NCBI GenBank assembly: GCA_922989275.2
Contig: OV277871.1
Span: forward strand, 31,630,693-31,694,692
Source: Gari tellinella
Lineage: Eukaryota; Mollusca; Bivalvia; Cardiida; Psammobiidae
DNA: 64,000 nt
Direction: 5' to 3'
Shown here: positions 1 to 11,509 of the stretch, piece after piece
Position numbering within the stretch: position 1 is the stretch's first letter
Layout: the number at the start of each line of letters is the position of its first letter
Translations under genes and position numbers: made by a program
The notes under the pieces: model-generated
What the model was told of the DNA's origin: nothing
The model's database searches: none
The model's input: the letters and a program-made list of their open reading frames with translations, nothing else

Positions 1-50
1 GGACATTCCTGTACATCATCGGGGATTCAGAAAAAATTCTCTAGTCAGAC

Positions 51-131
51 CGCTGGTCCGGTGGGGGATCGAACTCACGACCCCTGGTACCGTAGTCCAA
101 TGGTGTAACCATTGGGCCACTACCGCCGGTT
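51..131 (-). repeat. tRNA-derived SINE-like head
   Basis: Read on the minus strand, this segment begins CCGGCGGTAGTGG, carries a box-B-like GAGTTCGATCC, and ends near CCACCGG. That resembles the tRNA head of a SINE. The T-stem does not pair properly, so a functional tRNA is unlikely. Similar heads occur at 20590-20666 and 54872-54955. Confidence 0.5.
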
Positions 132-884
132 TAATACATCTGCTTCTCCTAACCTGTATGGTTTATAACAACAAAACTTTACAGGAATGCTCCTGTGGTG
201 AATCTCCTAAAAGCTGATAACATGAAGATGTCTGGTTACCATGGCAACCAAGGCAGAATTCAGAGACATCTTTAAAATATAAAATTATTGTAAAATTCAC
301 ATGGCCCAAAGCTTTTATGTTTATATTGGTGATAATTGACTAACCCCTTTTAACAGCAATAAAGGTGTGTTGAATCCATGTTGTTGCCTGCACCCCCTGC
401 AATGAAGTTTTTTTTTAAAGAATTGTCCATTTTGTTTAATTTGGTTGCCATGGAAACCAGACATCTGTTTGTTGTCAATCTGTTAAGGTGAATCACCCGA
501 GGAATGTTCGTGTAAATGTTTGTTGTAACTAACTATATAGGTTCAGAGAAGTAGGAGTATTAGGTATATTTGATCCGATATAATAGCGAAAAATAACGTT
601 TTGTCAGACAGTTTCTTTTTAAACGTTTTCGGCTTTTACTGAATTGGAAAGGGTAACAGGCACCATAAATGAATTCAGATCACTTTAGCTATGATTAAAA
701 TGTGACCTGTCAATTTTCCCAAAAAATGTCTCTAACTTTTTATAGAAGCATATTCTGATATTTCCGACCAGACTAATAGTGGTAAAGACGTTACATGTGC
801 CTTTCTGACTAAAATAAGTCGTTATGTTAACATTATCAAAACATGTAATTTACTCAATTATATTGCAGTGTGTAAGCGTTTATT
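132..884. other. No recognisable feature
   Basis: AT-rich non-coding sequence. I see no convincing exon, terminal repeat or tRNA-like element here. Confidence 0.6.
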
Positions 885-1240
885 AGTGTTTTCTTCTGAC
901 CTGTCCAAATTATTTTAAAATTGGAACATTCTTAACTTTAAAAGGGATGAGTTTTCTCTACAGCCAGTTAGAGATACTGATAGCTGTAATTTTTGTGCGT
1001 AATGAACAGTAGAGGATACATAATTCTTTCCAGTTAAAACGCAAACGCAATGCACTAAACTGTAGAAATCTACTTTTAGAAATTTTACTATATTTTAATC
1101 TGAGTAGCAAACAGATTGGAGCCTGGTCAGATGCCGGGTTACCCGGCGTCTGATCTGGTTCCAACCTGTTTGCAATAGAAATAATAGTTTAAGTATATAA
1201 ATGCGTTTAATGGAAAATAATAAGATATCAGTAAAGTTAG
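885..1240. repeat. Degenerate family A MITE with flank, duplicated at 14078-14440
   Basis: The segment contains the central palindrome (GCCGGGTTACCCGGCGTCTGATC) at about 1133-1156 and a decayed CAGTAGAGG start at 1007. The 120 bp in front of the MITE are also shared with 14078-14202. The copy was therefore spread as a larger block, or belongs to an extended subfamily, rather than by a simple MITE insertion. Confidence 0.6.
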
Positions 1241-1468
1241 CGCAGCTGTCTCATGCTGCACGAGGATCATACGTACAATGTATCTGAAGTAGGAAAGTGT
1301 ACGATTATATATTCGATGTTATCTTGCTTACCTATTTACCAATATTAACTATTCCGTTCTAAAAATAACTCGGAAAAGTCAGAAAAATCGGACAATAATT
1401 TCGTTTAAAATGGAAACAATAACGTCTTCACCGCCATACTAATGTAACTTGTTTCTCCAAATCATTAA

Positions 1469-1663
1469 CCCATTCGCTGCCTTGTCCCAAGTATAACTAT
1501 TTGCAAACAGTTTTGATCCTATTTAGACAGCGCGTAACGCGGCGTCTGGTCAGATTCAGAATTGTTTGACGCTCAAGAAGAGTTTTCAATCAGTTATATT
1601 AAAATTAAATTACTGAAAGCAGACAACAAAAATCTGAAGCTGATGACGTCTTGACAGGGGAGG
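1469..1663. mobile_element. Family B MITE (TTAA type), degenerate
   Basis: It starts TTAA then CCCATTCGCTGCC, has a core with GCGCGTAACGCGGCGTCTGG, and ends GACGTC...ACAGGGGAGG followed by TTAG. It is an eroded relative of the clean copy at 4109-4317. Confidence 0.6.
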
Positions 1664-1704
1664 TTAGCTAATGACATTTCTGAATACTTATTGTCCTGTA
1701 CTTA

Positions 1705-1867
1705 CAGTGGAGAAAACGTTATTCTTTCCCGTTTCTGAAAGAATTTCAGAGTTTCTGATATTTCATGTTTATGTTTGGAGCCTGAACTGGCTCCAAACTG
1801 TTTGCATGGGAAATAATAGTTTTAGCGTAAACGCGTTTATTGGGAAAGAATAACGTTTTCTCCAATG
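1705..1867. mobile_element. Family A MITE, internally deleted
   Basis: TA|CAGTGGAGAAAACGTTATTC opens the element and CGTTTTCTCCAATG|TA closes it. The central palindrome is reduced to GTTTGGAGCCTGAACTGGCTCCAAAC, so the GCCGGGTAACCCGGC tip has been deleted. Confidence 0.75.
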
Positions 1868-1962
1868 TAGCTGCCAGTGTCTAGATCTTATTATGCGTCA
1901 GTTTTAATTAATAAGGTTGTTGGTTTGGTTAGCAGATAACTGTAGAAATAGTTATATATTCA

Positions 1963-3700
1963 GCAAAACTGCTAAGTACCCCAACATACATGTATATACC
2001 ATCTAATATTTGAGTTTTGAATTAAATGAATTTTGTTTACGCGCCAAAACGTGTGTATGGCGATTCTTGATCGACTGAAATCGGTTTTAGTGGTGTTCAG
2101 TTAGCCGATCCGTGTAGCCGGTACAAAGGCTCGCGCCAGTAGGGCGTTCAAGTACCGTATCAGCGAACAGTAACGTTAACCGATGCAAACAACCCATATA
2201 GTACGACATCTAACGTTCACCAATACTCTTCAATAATAACTCATTGCGCCCCAAAGTTTATTGACTTTTCAAGGGTACGAACGATTTATGTGCGTATCTA
2301 AATAAAACAAGCAAAAGTGCACTAATCAACTTAAATGCATCAATTTTACCGCATATAAAAATAAGATTTAGCTGCTCAGATGTAAGTTGCTTTGTTTGAT
2401 ACATTAAGTATCGGAAAATGTTGGTTTATTGATGAGAAAGTCGGGACTGTTCGCTGGTTTTATAAAATTCATTTGGTAGCCATTTTGTTTTCCTTGTTGG
2501 CGAATGGCGAACTACAGTACTGAGCCTTATTAAATTAAATTGATAATCGCAAGCGAATTGCCATTGAATTGCCATCGAATTGCCATCGAATCGCGCGCTT
2601 CAAATAACAAATCCTACGTTTGAATATTTTTACGCGAATTTTCCGAAGCGGTTGTGACAAAAATGGAATCGAAAAAAATTAATGAAGGCATATTTGCGAA
2701 CATTTGTGAGATACACTATTCAAGAAAACTGACCCGAGGGTAATGTTAGTACTTTGAATCGCAAGCAAATTGCCATCGAATTGCAAGCGAATCGCAAAAA
2801 TTGTTAATTTAATAAGATTCAGTACTGTACCTCTGAGGCCGTTCGTGTCGTTCGCAATCGGTAACAGCCTAACGGTCGTTAAAGGTAAATTGTTACCGTT
2901 TTCTGTTGCAATCGATACGGTACTTGAACGCGCTACAGGACCAGTAGCACGTGCAGCACAGGCCGAGTTATGATTCACAAATGAAAATTTAACGCGTTGA
3001 CCTCGACAGTTGGAAAAAACAAAAAATGGGTCGGATGTCTCTTCAAGAACAAGGTAGAGGCAGAAGATTTTTACAGAGCGCGCTGACCCATGCTGAGGTA
3101 ATTCTAATCGTCTTTCAATTTTGGGTTCAATGTTACTTCTTCATAACTGTTATTTTTCTGATACGGTATGATACCAGCATTATCTGCCCCGGTAGAGTAT
3201 TTTTCATCACATTTTGTTACAGGTCGCTCGCAGAATGGAGTTGCAGAAGAAATCAATGGCCAAGCTTCTGACAAGGTACCGCAGAACCGGAAGTGTAGCA
3301 GATAAACAAAGACGTCCGCGATCCATGGGCACAACATTCATCAGTAATTGCATCATGTATATGAGGCTCTGTGCATGGTTGCAGTGAGAGCTAACAGTGG
3401 TCATACACGTTATTGACATTGCTGCAAAAATGCCTTTTTGATTGACACCAAGCCTTGTTCGTCATCGTACATGACTTTAGGCGACCTTTGCAGTGGAAGG
3501 GTTAAATCGAACTTATTTTTAATTCTTCAGTTGAAATCTGATAACTTAACGTATATAAAAGCATTATTTTCTCTCAAACATTGCTATGTTTTTCGAGAAA
3601 TAATTAAAAAAGAATATTTACATACATGTATCATAAATCTGAAAAACCCTTTGCGTAATCACAACTTCATCATAGTCCCTGGGGTACTTAGCTGTTTTGC
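1963..3700. mobile_element. Family D DNA transposon, non-autonomous
   Basis: The ends are inverted repeats: GCAAAACTGCTAAGTACCCC at 1963 and its near-complement GGGGTACTTAGCTGTTTTGC ending at 3700. No transposase is visible inside. Internal sequence around 2161-2250 is repeated at 16790-16900. A shorter 0.63-kb copy with the same ends lies at 53418-54045 and shares an internal block (CGCCAAAACGTGTGTATGG). The superfamily was not identified. Confidence 0.65.
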
Positions 3701-4009
3701 TTTTGTTCTCGAGAGGCGTGAAAGCAACTGTAAAAACATGCAGCATAAATTATGCTATAGCAATGTCAGTTTGTCTAGTGAGACCCAGACATACTTATAC
3801 TTAAGAGGGTTTTTTCAATGGTCTCTATATTATATACATTTTTGTCACCGTTTTTTTTTTATATCTATCCTGTCGGGTCCCTGTGTATAGCAATACAATC
3901 ATAATAAAATTATAGCTTTTTTGACAATGCTGGCAATTGTTTGCAATCTGAGATGTAAACTGTTTGAAAACAGATCTGGTTCCACGTTGTCAACGATTAA
4001 TATATTTCA

Positions 4010-4500
4010 GTGTTCCATCCCACAATGACCTTCCCAGCAACGAATCCCTCGTTACAACGACGCTTGCAATTGTTCCTTAAACACAACTTTTATGTCCTAT
4101 CTTTTTAACCCCTTCACTGCCTTACCCCGAGTGCAATGTTTATTTGCAAACAGTTTAAATCCTGATTAGACGCCGCGTAACGCGGCGTCTAATCAGGATT
4201 CAAACTGTTTGGCACTCAATTCAATATTTCTCAACTCAAAAACCCTAAACATTGAATTTGAGAAATCAAAGCAGACGACATTTGTTTAAAATTAATGACG
4301 TCACGACAGTGAAGGGGTTAAGGCTGCAATGTCGGCTGCTTGATATTGTCGTCTATAACGTTTTCCTCAAGGTCACATACAAGTAGTGGTCATTTTGACA
4401 AAAGATTACTTAATGATGAGTGGTAAACGGCCTAAATTCAGATCAGATGCCGCGTCACGCGGCGCCTGATCTGGATTCAACCTTATTGCAAATGAAAAGC
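4010..4500. mobile_element. Family C element carrying a nested family B MITE
   Basis: A CAGTGTTCCATCCCACAATG start, arms shared with 48084-48438, and a GCCGCGTCACGCGGCG core near 4450 mark a family C copy. It is interrupted by a TTAA-flanked family B insertion at 4109-4317, so family B was active after this C copy landed. Confidence 0.6.
4109..4317. mobile_element. Family B MITE, clean copy with TTAA duplication
   Basis: TTAA|CCCCTTCACTGCC at the left and GACAGTGAAGGGG|TTAA at the right give inverted ends and an exact TTAA target duplication, the hallmark of piggyBac-type elements. The centre is a palindrome around GACGCCGCGTAACGCGGCGT flanked by GCAAACAGTTT / AAACTGTTTG. There is no coding capacity. 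Confidence 0.85.
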
Positions 4501-4507
4501 CAATTCT

Positions 4508-5290
4508 TCATATTATTTTTATTATTATTATTCTACCAGATTTATATAGCGCTCTTTTTCACACAGGGGTAGTGCGTTCAAAAGCGATTCACATGAAATT
4601 ACATAAATGTAGAGCACATACTTAAGTAGGTGTGAAACTGTAGTGACTCTGCAAGTAACTTTTGAAGCAAACATATGCACGTGTTTTCATCGGACCAAGC
4701 TTAACACAGTTGATAAGATACATTATTTTACAATCTGAAATATGAGGTCATATAAAAAAGAACACATTAAAGATTCAACAAGGCCGCAGTGTACTGTAAA
4801 TCTTCTACAACATAAAAGTGACGTCATAACCACATCTAAAAGCTCGGATGACGTAGTCATGTATTTGTATGTGAGCGAAATACTAGATGCTGTCTGGGAG
4901 TGCCGATAATACCCGCATGCCGATAATACCCGCATTTGCTCTACCCACAACGCGAGAAAAGACAAAATATCTACAATTAGATCTAAAATAAACATGAATA
5001 AACATACAAAAGACAGACCCTAAAAGGGCGATCACATTACCCCCATCAATCAGCAATGAAGCGACCGGCTAATGATTGCCGACCGATTGAAATAATAGTA
5101 GAGCGCCCAATGCAGGCCGCCGAGAAAAGACAAATAACTACAATTAGATCTAGAATAAACCTGAATAAACATACAAAAGATAGTCCCCAAAACGGCGATT
5201 ACATTATCCCCATCAATCAGCAATGAAGCGACCGGCTTCTGATTGCCGACCAATAGAAATAAAAGCACAACGCCCAATGCAGGCCGCCTA
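4508..5290. repeat. Family F repeat with (ATT)n head and duplicated tail
   Basis: An ATTATTATT run is followed by ACCAGATTTATATAGCGCTC, then a tail of about 165 bp present twice (about 4955-5122 and 5124-5290). Another copy at 7508-7806 has a single tail, and a reverse copy of the head is at 42337-42450. It is microsatellite-headed and SINE-like; the class is uncertain. Confidence 0.55.
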
Positions 5291-6001
5291 ATGCAACATA
5301 ACTAGGAAAAATAGCATGCGACAATAACTAAAAGTTTCTATAAGATAACCAGATAATACTCCAGAACTCCCATTAGACCCACAACATCTACAGCAAACGC
5401 ATATCACATAGTTAGCAGTGTTCTAATAACAAATATTAAAAAAGTGTGTTTTCAGACGCTTTTTGAAGACTGCAACTGAGCTCGCATCTCTGATGTCTGA
5501 TGGCAGAGTGTTCCTTAGCTTTGGGACTGCATGCATGAAACTTCTATCTCCAAACCTCCCCAAACGACTTGTCGGTACAACCAGCGATACTGATTTAGTT
5601 GCAGACCGCAACTCTCTTTGAGGTTTATACACGTCAAGCATACTGACAATGCACCTTGGAGAATCATTGTATGCGAGTGTCAGAATTTTGAATTTTGAAT
5701 TCCATTGTGTTGAAGGGTGTCTAAAAGACATAGTATCATGGATGCACCAGAACATGTTAAAGCTGAAAACTGACTCAACTGAGGTCAGTTGAGTCATTGA
5801 AGATCCTTCAAGACTGGAGTGATGTGAATGTACCGAGGAGTCCTGGTAATGATGCGGGCTGCTGTATTTTGCACACGCTGTAGTTTGCGTAGTGAGTTTT
5901 GGGGAATCCCATACAGCAATGAGTTGCAGTAGTCAATTTTTGAAGTGACCAGAGAATTAATCAAGGTCTGTGTAGCTTCTGGAGAAAGGTACTGTCTTAT
6001 A

Positions 6002-6934
6002 CGAGGGGTGTTTCATAATTAATGCAACTTGATCAATAACTTTAATATAATAGGTGCAGAATGCATGTGTTAAATATCATTCGAAAGAACAATTCTTCTG
6101 TTACACAATAATATAATGCACGGTAAGATCACATGACTAGATAAGTCAAAAAAAGAACTGAAATGACCCCAAGTTTAGGGCACTGGACCATTTTTGTGTA
6201 GTTTAGAAGTAAGTTTTCGAACAAATGATGATACTAAAATGTTATAGCGACTTTATTATTTTGAATAATTTAACGAAACTTTCGGTCAAATATAATCAGA
6301 CCATTATGCACGTACTGCAGGGTTAGAAATTAAATATTATATAAAATTACAAAAATATAGCTCGTGCTGTAAATATCGTAGACAATTACACTACTGTTAT
6401 GTTCAAGGGTAATTATTGAAAGGTAAACCACATTTGTTTACATCAAAACAAGTTATACTTTAAGCTAATGATGTAGATGTTCATGTTTTAGAACTAAAAA
6501 TATAGATACACAGACCAAGAAGATTTTTTATAGCGTTCCAAAATTCATGTTAATGTTTTTCATTATCAAAATAAGACAATTTAATTTTGAAAAATTGAGA
6601 TTAAAGACAGTTGACCAATTTAATTGTTATGAAATTGTATTTACATTAAAATTCAGACACACACTGATAGTTTTCAAAAACTAAATTTAGAATTTTTACT
6701 TTTTAAAAAATTATTAGGTCAAAAAACAAATCCTAAAAAGTGCTTAGTTCTAGTGCCCTTGAGAAGGGGTCATTTAGGTTAGTATTGTGATTTATAGAGT
6801 AATGCGTTATAATCGTGCATTATACCATCTTGTAGGTGAGAAATTGCCCTTTCCAACGATATATCACACATGCATATCACACTTATTAAATTGAAGTTAC
6901 AGAACAAGTTGCATTAATTATGAAACACCCCTCG
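6002..6934. mobile_element. Mariner-like insertion with ~29-bp inverted ends
   Basis: CGAGGGGTGTTTCATAATTA opens the element and its complement closes it. TA is duplicated on both sides (6000-6001 and 6935-6936). The insertion interrupts the LINE reading frame at a codon pair encoding His-Ile, and removing it restores the LINE frame locally. No transposase ORF is visible in the 933 bp. Confidence 0.8.
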
Positions 6935-7507
6935 TATGACCTATTTGCCGCAGCTGTGCGTAGCTAGACCTGCACATAGCGTACATGTGCTGTTTCATAT
7001 CCATTTGGGAATCTAATCTAGCTCCAAGATTCTTCACACACAATGATGGTTTGATTTTAGAGTTTCCCACTTGAACGTGAAAATCTCCAGGAACGTTAAC
7101 CTTTTTTTAATAAAACAGTATGACCTTAGTTGTGTCAGTGATCAGCTTTAACATGTTCTGGTGCATCCATGATACTATGTCTTTTAGACACCCTTCAATG
7201 TTGTTCATGCAGATTATTAGTGGTCAAATGGGACTCAATGCGTTTGTCTACTACCTTTTCTAATACTTTGGCGAGAAATGGCAAATTTGATACAGACCTG
7301 TAGTTCTTTTGTATCGAGATCAGGTTTCTTCAAAAGAGTTCGTACATGCGACTTTTTGAATTGTTTTGAAAGATACGCAGATTCCAGCGAAGAGTTCACA
7401 ATTTTTGTTAACGACTGTAGGAGCTCGTCAATGCATAACTTTAAGAGCCATGTAGGTATTGGGTCGAGTTCACATGACTAACATTGGGATGCCTTCACAA
7501 TCTTCTC

Positions 7508-7806
7508 AATTATTATTATTATTATTATTGTTATTTTTATTTATTATTATACCAGATTTATATAGCGCTCTTTTCACACAGGGTAGTGCGTTCAAAAGCG
7601 CTTCACATGAGATTACATAAATGTACCTACAAAGCAAGAAAGGACATATTAACTACAATTAGATCTAATATAAACATGAATAAACATACAAAAGACAGCA
7701 CCCAAAAACGGCGATCACATTACTCCCATCAATCAGCATTGAACCGACCGGCTACTGATTGCCGACTGATAGAAATAATAGTAGAGCGCCCAATGCCGGC
7801 CGCCGA
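7508..7806. repeat. Family F repeat, single-tail copy
   Basis: A (TTA)n head, TATATAGCGCTCTTTTCACA body and a 165-bp tail ending GGCCGCCGAGAAAA. It lies within the LINE relic and so inserted after it. Confidence 0.6.
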
Positions 7807-8139
7807 GAAAATACTATAACTACAATTCATGCTGCTGCAGCATAGTCAAAACTTTCTAAAGAGCTCATTGAATGCAACATTTCTGGGATGACTTGGGTTC
7901 ATGATGTTGATTCAGAGGCAATGCCTGTCCGTATTTTGTCCACATTTTAATAAAAAAGTCACTGAAATCATGCGCAAGCTGTTTTGACGAGGCATTTTTT
8001 GGCAGTGCAGTTTCACTGTTTGCACACAGGAGATGTTTAATGACTTTGAAAAGACTCTTCGAATCCCGTTGACAGGATTATACTTTTTCTGTGTTGAAAT
8101 AAATTAACCTTTGACTTTGCGTAACAATGGGAGGGAAAC

Positions 8140-8211
8140 GGGACCAAAGTTTTTGTCCGGTTTAGAGAGAATTCCGGTATTTAGAGGTTCCGGTTTAGAG
8201 GGGTTTCACTG
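8140..8211. mobile_element. Pogo/Tc1-like terminal repeat, solo end
   Basis: GTCCGGTTTAGAGAGAATTC leads to GGTTTAGAGGGGTTTCACTG|TA, matching the right end of the element at 10383-11494. No partner end was seen nearby. Confidence 0.5.
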
Positions 8212-8261
8212 TATTTGGAAAAAGAACGTCCTCCCAACTGTATGGTTGCCTGAAGTAGCGA

Positions 8262-8677
8262 AGACGTTTTTCTTTCCCGTTAAACCCTTTCATGATTACA
8301 TTTATCGTGAGGTTTTATTTATCGTTTCACTGCCAATATAATGTTGTCATGGGTATCGTTTCAAAATGAGATTGAAGGCAGTACAACTGACGTGATTTCA
8401 AAAAAAGTTGCAAACAGTTGCACAGTTACTTATGACGTCATTGAGAATGGAAGTGTTTTAAACGAAAACGACACGCAAACGCATTGCCCTAAAATATGAC
8501 AAATGACAATGAAATTTCTAACTACATGTATCTATTAGATTATTTTGGCAAACCAGTTTGGAGCCGGGTCAGACGCCGGCTTACCCGATGTCTGATCTAG
8601 CTTCACACTGATTGAAAAGAAAATGATTTTTCAACGTAAACGTGTCTGTTGTCTAGGAATAACGATTTCTCGATTGT
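8262..8677. mobile_element. Degenerate family A MITE, possibly with a nested TTAA element
   Basis: An AGACGTTTTTCTTTCCCGTT start, a GCAAACGCATTGC arm, a core GACGCCGGCTTACCCGATGT and an AACGATTTCTCGATTGTA end are recognisable. About 170 bp resembling a CCCTTTCATG...TTAAA insertion separates the first arm from the rest. Confidence 0.45.
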
Positions 8678-8681
8678 ACAT

Positions 8682-9329
8682 GTATTTGAAGAGACATTTG
8701 CTCACCTACTTTCGATGGTAACACCAGACCAGGTAAATAAGTATGCAGTCCTGAGTAAGTTGTGCTGTTATCTTCTCTAGGGATATGTAATAGATACCGT
8801 TCGAGTTTCGCTTCAAAAGAGTCCGCTAACAAGGGTAAGAGTACTGTTTTGCGAGGAAGAACAACAAGGTGTCCGAGGTGTCTTTTAAAGCGAACGAGTA
8901 TCGGTATCTGACTTATACGAAGATTTTAATAAATATTTTACACCGAGTCAATAATGGGTGTGGTCAATTTAATATAGTAATTTAAAATCTCCACTTCTAG
9001 AATATTGAAATACACGTAAACCAACTATATTTTTCATTTGTCCTTTTCCTAACTTGCACGGGCATACCGTGCAGCCTGTGTGCTGGGTCATGCCTAAAAT
9101 ACATGTAACTAGGTATTTGTTTGTCTACGCTCCGCGTTAGTACTCAGCTAGTAAGGTAAGCGCTCTATTTATCAGTTTAGGTAGCATTTCTTTTTAAGCA
9201 TTTAGCAATAAGTTCAATAAATATTTTAAACTCTTCATCTTAGCCCGATATAATTCATTTCCCACCCCAATCAAACAAAGGGCCAAAGATTTTTCTCCCG
9301 AACAGGCACACTATTAAATTGCGGTTTTT
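8682..9329. other. No recognisable feature
   Basis: Non-coding. Two AG...GTAAG-bounded intervals (8781-8834 and 9115-9153) were considered as exons and rejected. Confidence 0.5.
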
Positions 9330-9690
9330 ACTCTTTCACTGCAATATTGTCGCCTGCTTTGAAAATGCCGTCTGTATTTATTCTCCAACGCAAACTTTCT
9401 GGCTTTGACTGCATTAATATTGATGCAAGTGTTATTAGTTTGGATCCTGTTCAAACGCAGAGTTACTGTGTGTCGATATTGATCAAAACTGTTTGCAAAT
9501 GTTCGTTACCTTATCATGCTGAATTGCCATCTGCTTCAAATATATCGTCTGCGGAGAAACACAAAATCTTTCCTATGCTATTCAAATTGAATAAAAATTG
9601 AATATGAGTGCCGAACAATTTGGATCCAGATCACATGTTGCGTTACGCGGTGTCTTCTCCGGATCCAAACTATTTGCCAATGTTAGCCAA
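9330..9690. repeat. Degenerate family B-like element with core palindrome
   Basis: A CTCTTTCACTGCAATATTG start and a core ATCCAGATCACATGTTGCGT...GGATCCAAACTATTTGCC at 9620-9677 mark an eroded copy. The ends are not clear. Confidence 0.4.
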
Positions 9691-9700
9691 ACGGTACTTA

Positions 9701-9955
9701 CAGCGGAGAAAACTTTATTCTTTCCCATTTAAACGCAAACGAAACGCAAACGCAAATCGCTAAAATGTACAAATGTAGGCAATTACCATTTTTTTGATAT
9801 TTCTCATTATTTGTTTTAATTTGAGTGACAAACAGTTTGGAGCCAATCAGACGCCGAGTTACCCGGCGTCTGATCAGGCTCCAAACTGTTTGCAATGGAA
9901 TCAATAGTTTAATCGTAAACGCGTTTGTTGGGAAAGAATAACGTTTTCTCTACTG
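9701..9955. mobile_element. Family A MITE
   Basis: TA|CAGCGGAGAAAACTTTATTC ... CGTTTTCTCTACTG|TA, with a core GCCGAGTTACCCGGCGTCTG. The TA duplication is intact. Confidence 0.8.
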
Positions 9956-10159
9956 TAGCAGTGCAAGGGTTACCTCGTCCATTCCCGGACAGTGCAAGAG
10001 TTAAACAGGTGACATGCTCACCACGTGCACCACGCCCGTAAAAAGTATACAATAACAAAAACTGTCCGGTAACAGAAAAAAGTGTTCGGTATTAAAAAAA
10101 AAATCAGATGTAAGAGGACACTTTTTGAATAGCTCTGCGGGGGGTATCTGCGTATAAAC

Positions 10160-10380
10160 TCATTCTAGCGTCTCATGTGAGGTCCATACCTTGAATTTGT
10201 TAGTTTGGTTAGTAAAAGCCCATTGAAAAAACATTGAGTGTGAGTATGTAAGGGCCTCTCTGGACAACGTTAAATTAGTGACATTGGCTAAGCACACTTT
10301 TACTTCTGTTTTACCTGTATTTTCACGCCTTGTGAGAACAATGGGGGAGTCGATCAAAGGACAGGGGGATGTATTTAAAC
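10160..10380. repeat. Direct repeat, copy 1 (copy 2 at about 10730-10945)
   Basis: About 165 bp (GAGTGTGAGTATGTAAGGGC ... CTGTTTTACCTGTATTTTCA) are nearly identical to 10730-10892. Copy 1 lies just outside the left end of the pogo-like element at 10383 and copy 2 lies within it. No known domain is visible in any frame. Confidence 0.6.
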
Positions 10381-10495
10381 TACAGTGAAACCCATTTTAA
10401 CCGAACATATGTGGGGGCAACATAAATGTCCGGTTTAGAGGGGTTTTCTGTTTAATGGGGTTTTACCCCATATTTTGTTTCTAGTATGGAAGATA

Positions 10496-10634
10496 GCTGA
10501 TCACTTAAAGCAGGTTGAACGTAAAGCAGAATGCGCCTTAAGGCGCATTCTGCTTTATTTTCAACCTGCTTTAAATAGTCTAGCCTTAAGGCGCATTCTG
10601 CTTTACTTTCAACCTGCTTTAAATAGTCTAGAAT
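10496..10634. repeat. Family E palindrome with one arm duplicated
   Basis: The left arm CACTTAAAGCAGGTTGAACG...GCGCC is followed by two successive copies of the complementary arm (TTAAGGCGCATTCTGCTTTA...AACCTGCTTTAAATAGTCTAG), making a hairpin with one spare arm. Confidence 0.7.
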
Positions 10635-11135
10635 ATAAAAAATATGTCTGATGATACTCATTCATGAATGTTTTTTCTTCAGTGAAGGAATATATCAAAA
10701 CTGTTATCAAGTCTAGGGATATACTCATCCAGGTGTCTCATGTGAGGACCGTACCTTGATTTTGTTAGTTTTGTTAGTAAACCCCATTGAAAAAAACATT
10801 GAGTGTGAGTATGTAAGGGCCTCTCTGGACAAATTTAGATTAGTGACATTGGCTAAGCACACTTTTACTTCTGTTTTACCTGTATTTTCACGCCTACTGC
10901 GAACAGTCGGGGGTGCATCAAAGGACTGGAGAAATATGTATTCAAACTACAGAAAATTCCTCTAAACCGGACTTAAAGCAGGTTGAAAATAAGGTTTAAG
11001 GCGCATTGTGCTTTACTTTCAAGCTGCTTTAAGCTATAATCTGCTAGAATATAGAATATATTTCTGATGATACCTCTTCATGAATGTATTTTCTTCAGTG
11101 TTGGAATAAATCAAAAGCGTAAAAAGGCATATTTA

Positions 11136-11392
11136 CAGTGGAGAAAACGTTATTCTTTCCCGTTTAAACGCAAACGAAACGCAAACGAAACGCAAACGCA
11201 TTGCAATATAATGGAGAAAATGACAATTTTTTGACAATTCTGACTATTGATTTTAATCTAGACGGCAAACAGTTTGGAGCCTGATCAGACGCCGAGTTAC
11301 CCGGCGTCTGATCTGGATCCAAACTGTTGCACTGGAAATAATAGTTTTAGCGTAAACGCGTTTATTGGAAAAAAATTACGTTTTCTCCACTG
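11136..11392. mobile_element. Family A MITE
   Basis: TA|CAGTGGAGAAAACGTTATTC ... CGTTTTCTCCACTG|TA. The right arm carries AACGAAACGCAAACG repeated three times. Confidence 0.85.
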
Positions 11393-11509
11393 TATGGTGT
11401 GATGGGTAAAAATAAAGAAGGGTGGGACTAAAGTTTTTGTCCGGTTTAGAGAGAATTCCGGTATTTAAATGTTCGGTTTAGATGGGTTTCATTGTATTTT
11501 GTTTTGCAG

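Larger units (their letters stand above)
5423..8100 (-). pseudogene. LINE reverse transcriptase relic (CR1/L2-like)
   Basis: Reading the minus strand from about 8100 down gives successive pieces of a non-LTR retrotransposon reverse transcriptase. They include NPIPTWLLKLCIDELL near 7490, PGDFHVQVGNSKIKPSL and VKNLGARLDSQMDMKQHM near 7000-7080, SKIDYCNSLLYGIPQNSL near 5910, and finally LRSATKSVSLVVPTSRL and FKKRLKTHFF near 5440-5620. The last blocks are typical of the C-terminus of CR1/L2-type LINEs. The reading frame is broken by stops, a mariner-like insertion (6002-6934), a family F repeat (7508-7806) and a short inverted duplication. It is not functional. Exact clade assignment would need an alignment. 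Confidence 0.8.
10383..11494. mobile_element. Pogo/Tc1-like element, 1.1 kb, with nested repeats
   Basis: TA|CAGTGAAACCCATTTTAACC at the left and GGTTTAGATGGGTTTCATTG|TA at the right are inverted ends with TA duplications, as in Tc1/mariner/pogo elements. Nested within are a family E palindrome (10496-10634), a second E fragment (about 10975-11120) and a family A MITE (11136-11392). No transposase frame survives. The right end stops 15 bp before the first exon found. Confidence 0.65.

Noticed and set aside
51..131. Functional tRNA gene
   Set aside because: The T-stem does not pair and similar heads recur as repeats; a SINE head fits better.
8781..8834. Possible upstream ADAMTS exon (AG|GGATATG...AACAAGG|GTAAGA)
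   Set aside because: The short translation has no cysteine or protease signature and no phase partner was found.
9115..9153. Possible small exon between CTAG and GTAAGC
   Set aside because: One frame has a stop, the other shows no family resemblance.
10756..10965. Small protein-coding gene in the direct repeat
   Set aside because: The frame is not preserved in the other copy (10160-10357 reads on the opposite strand only) and no domain is visible.
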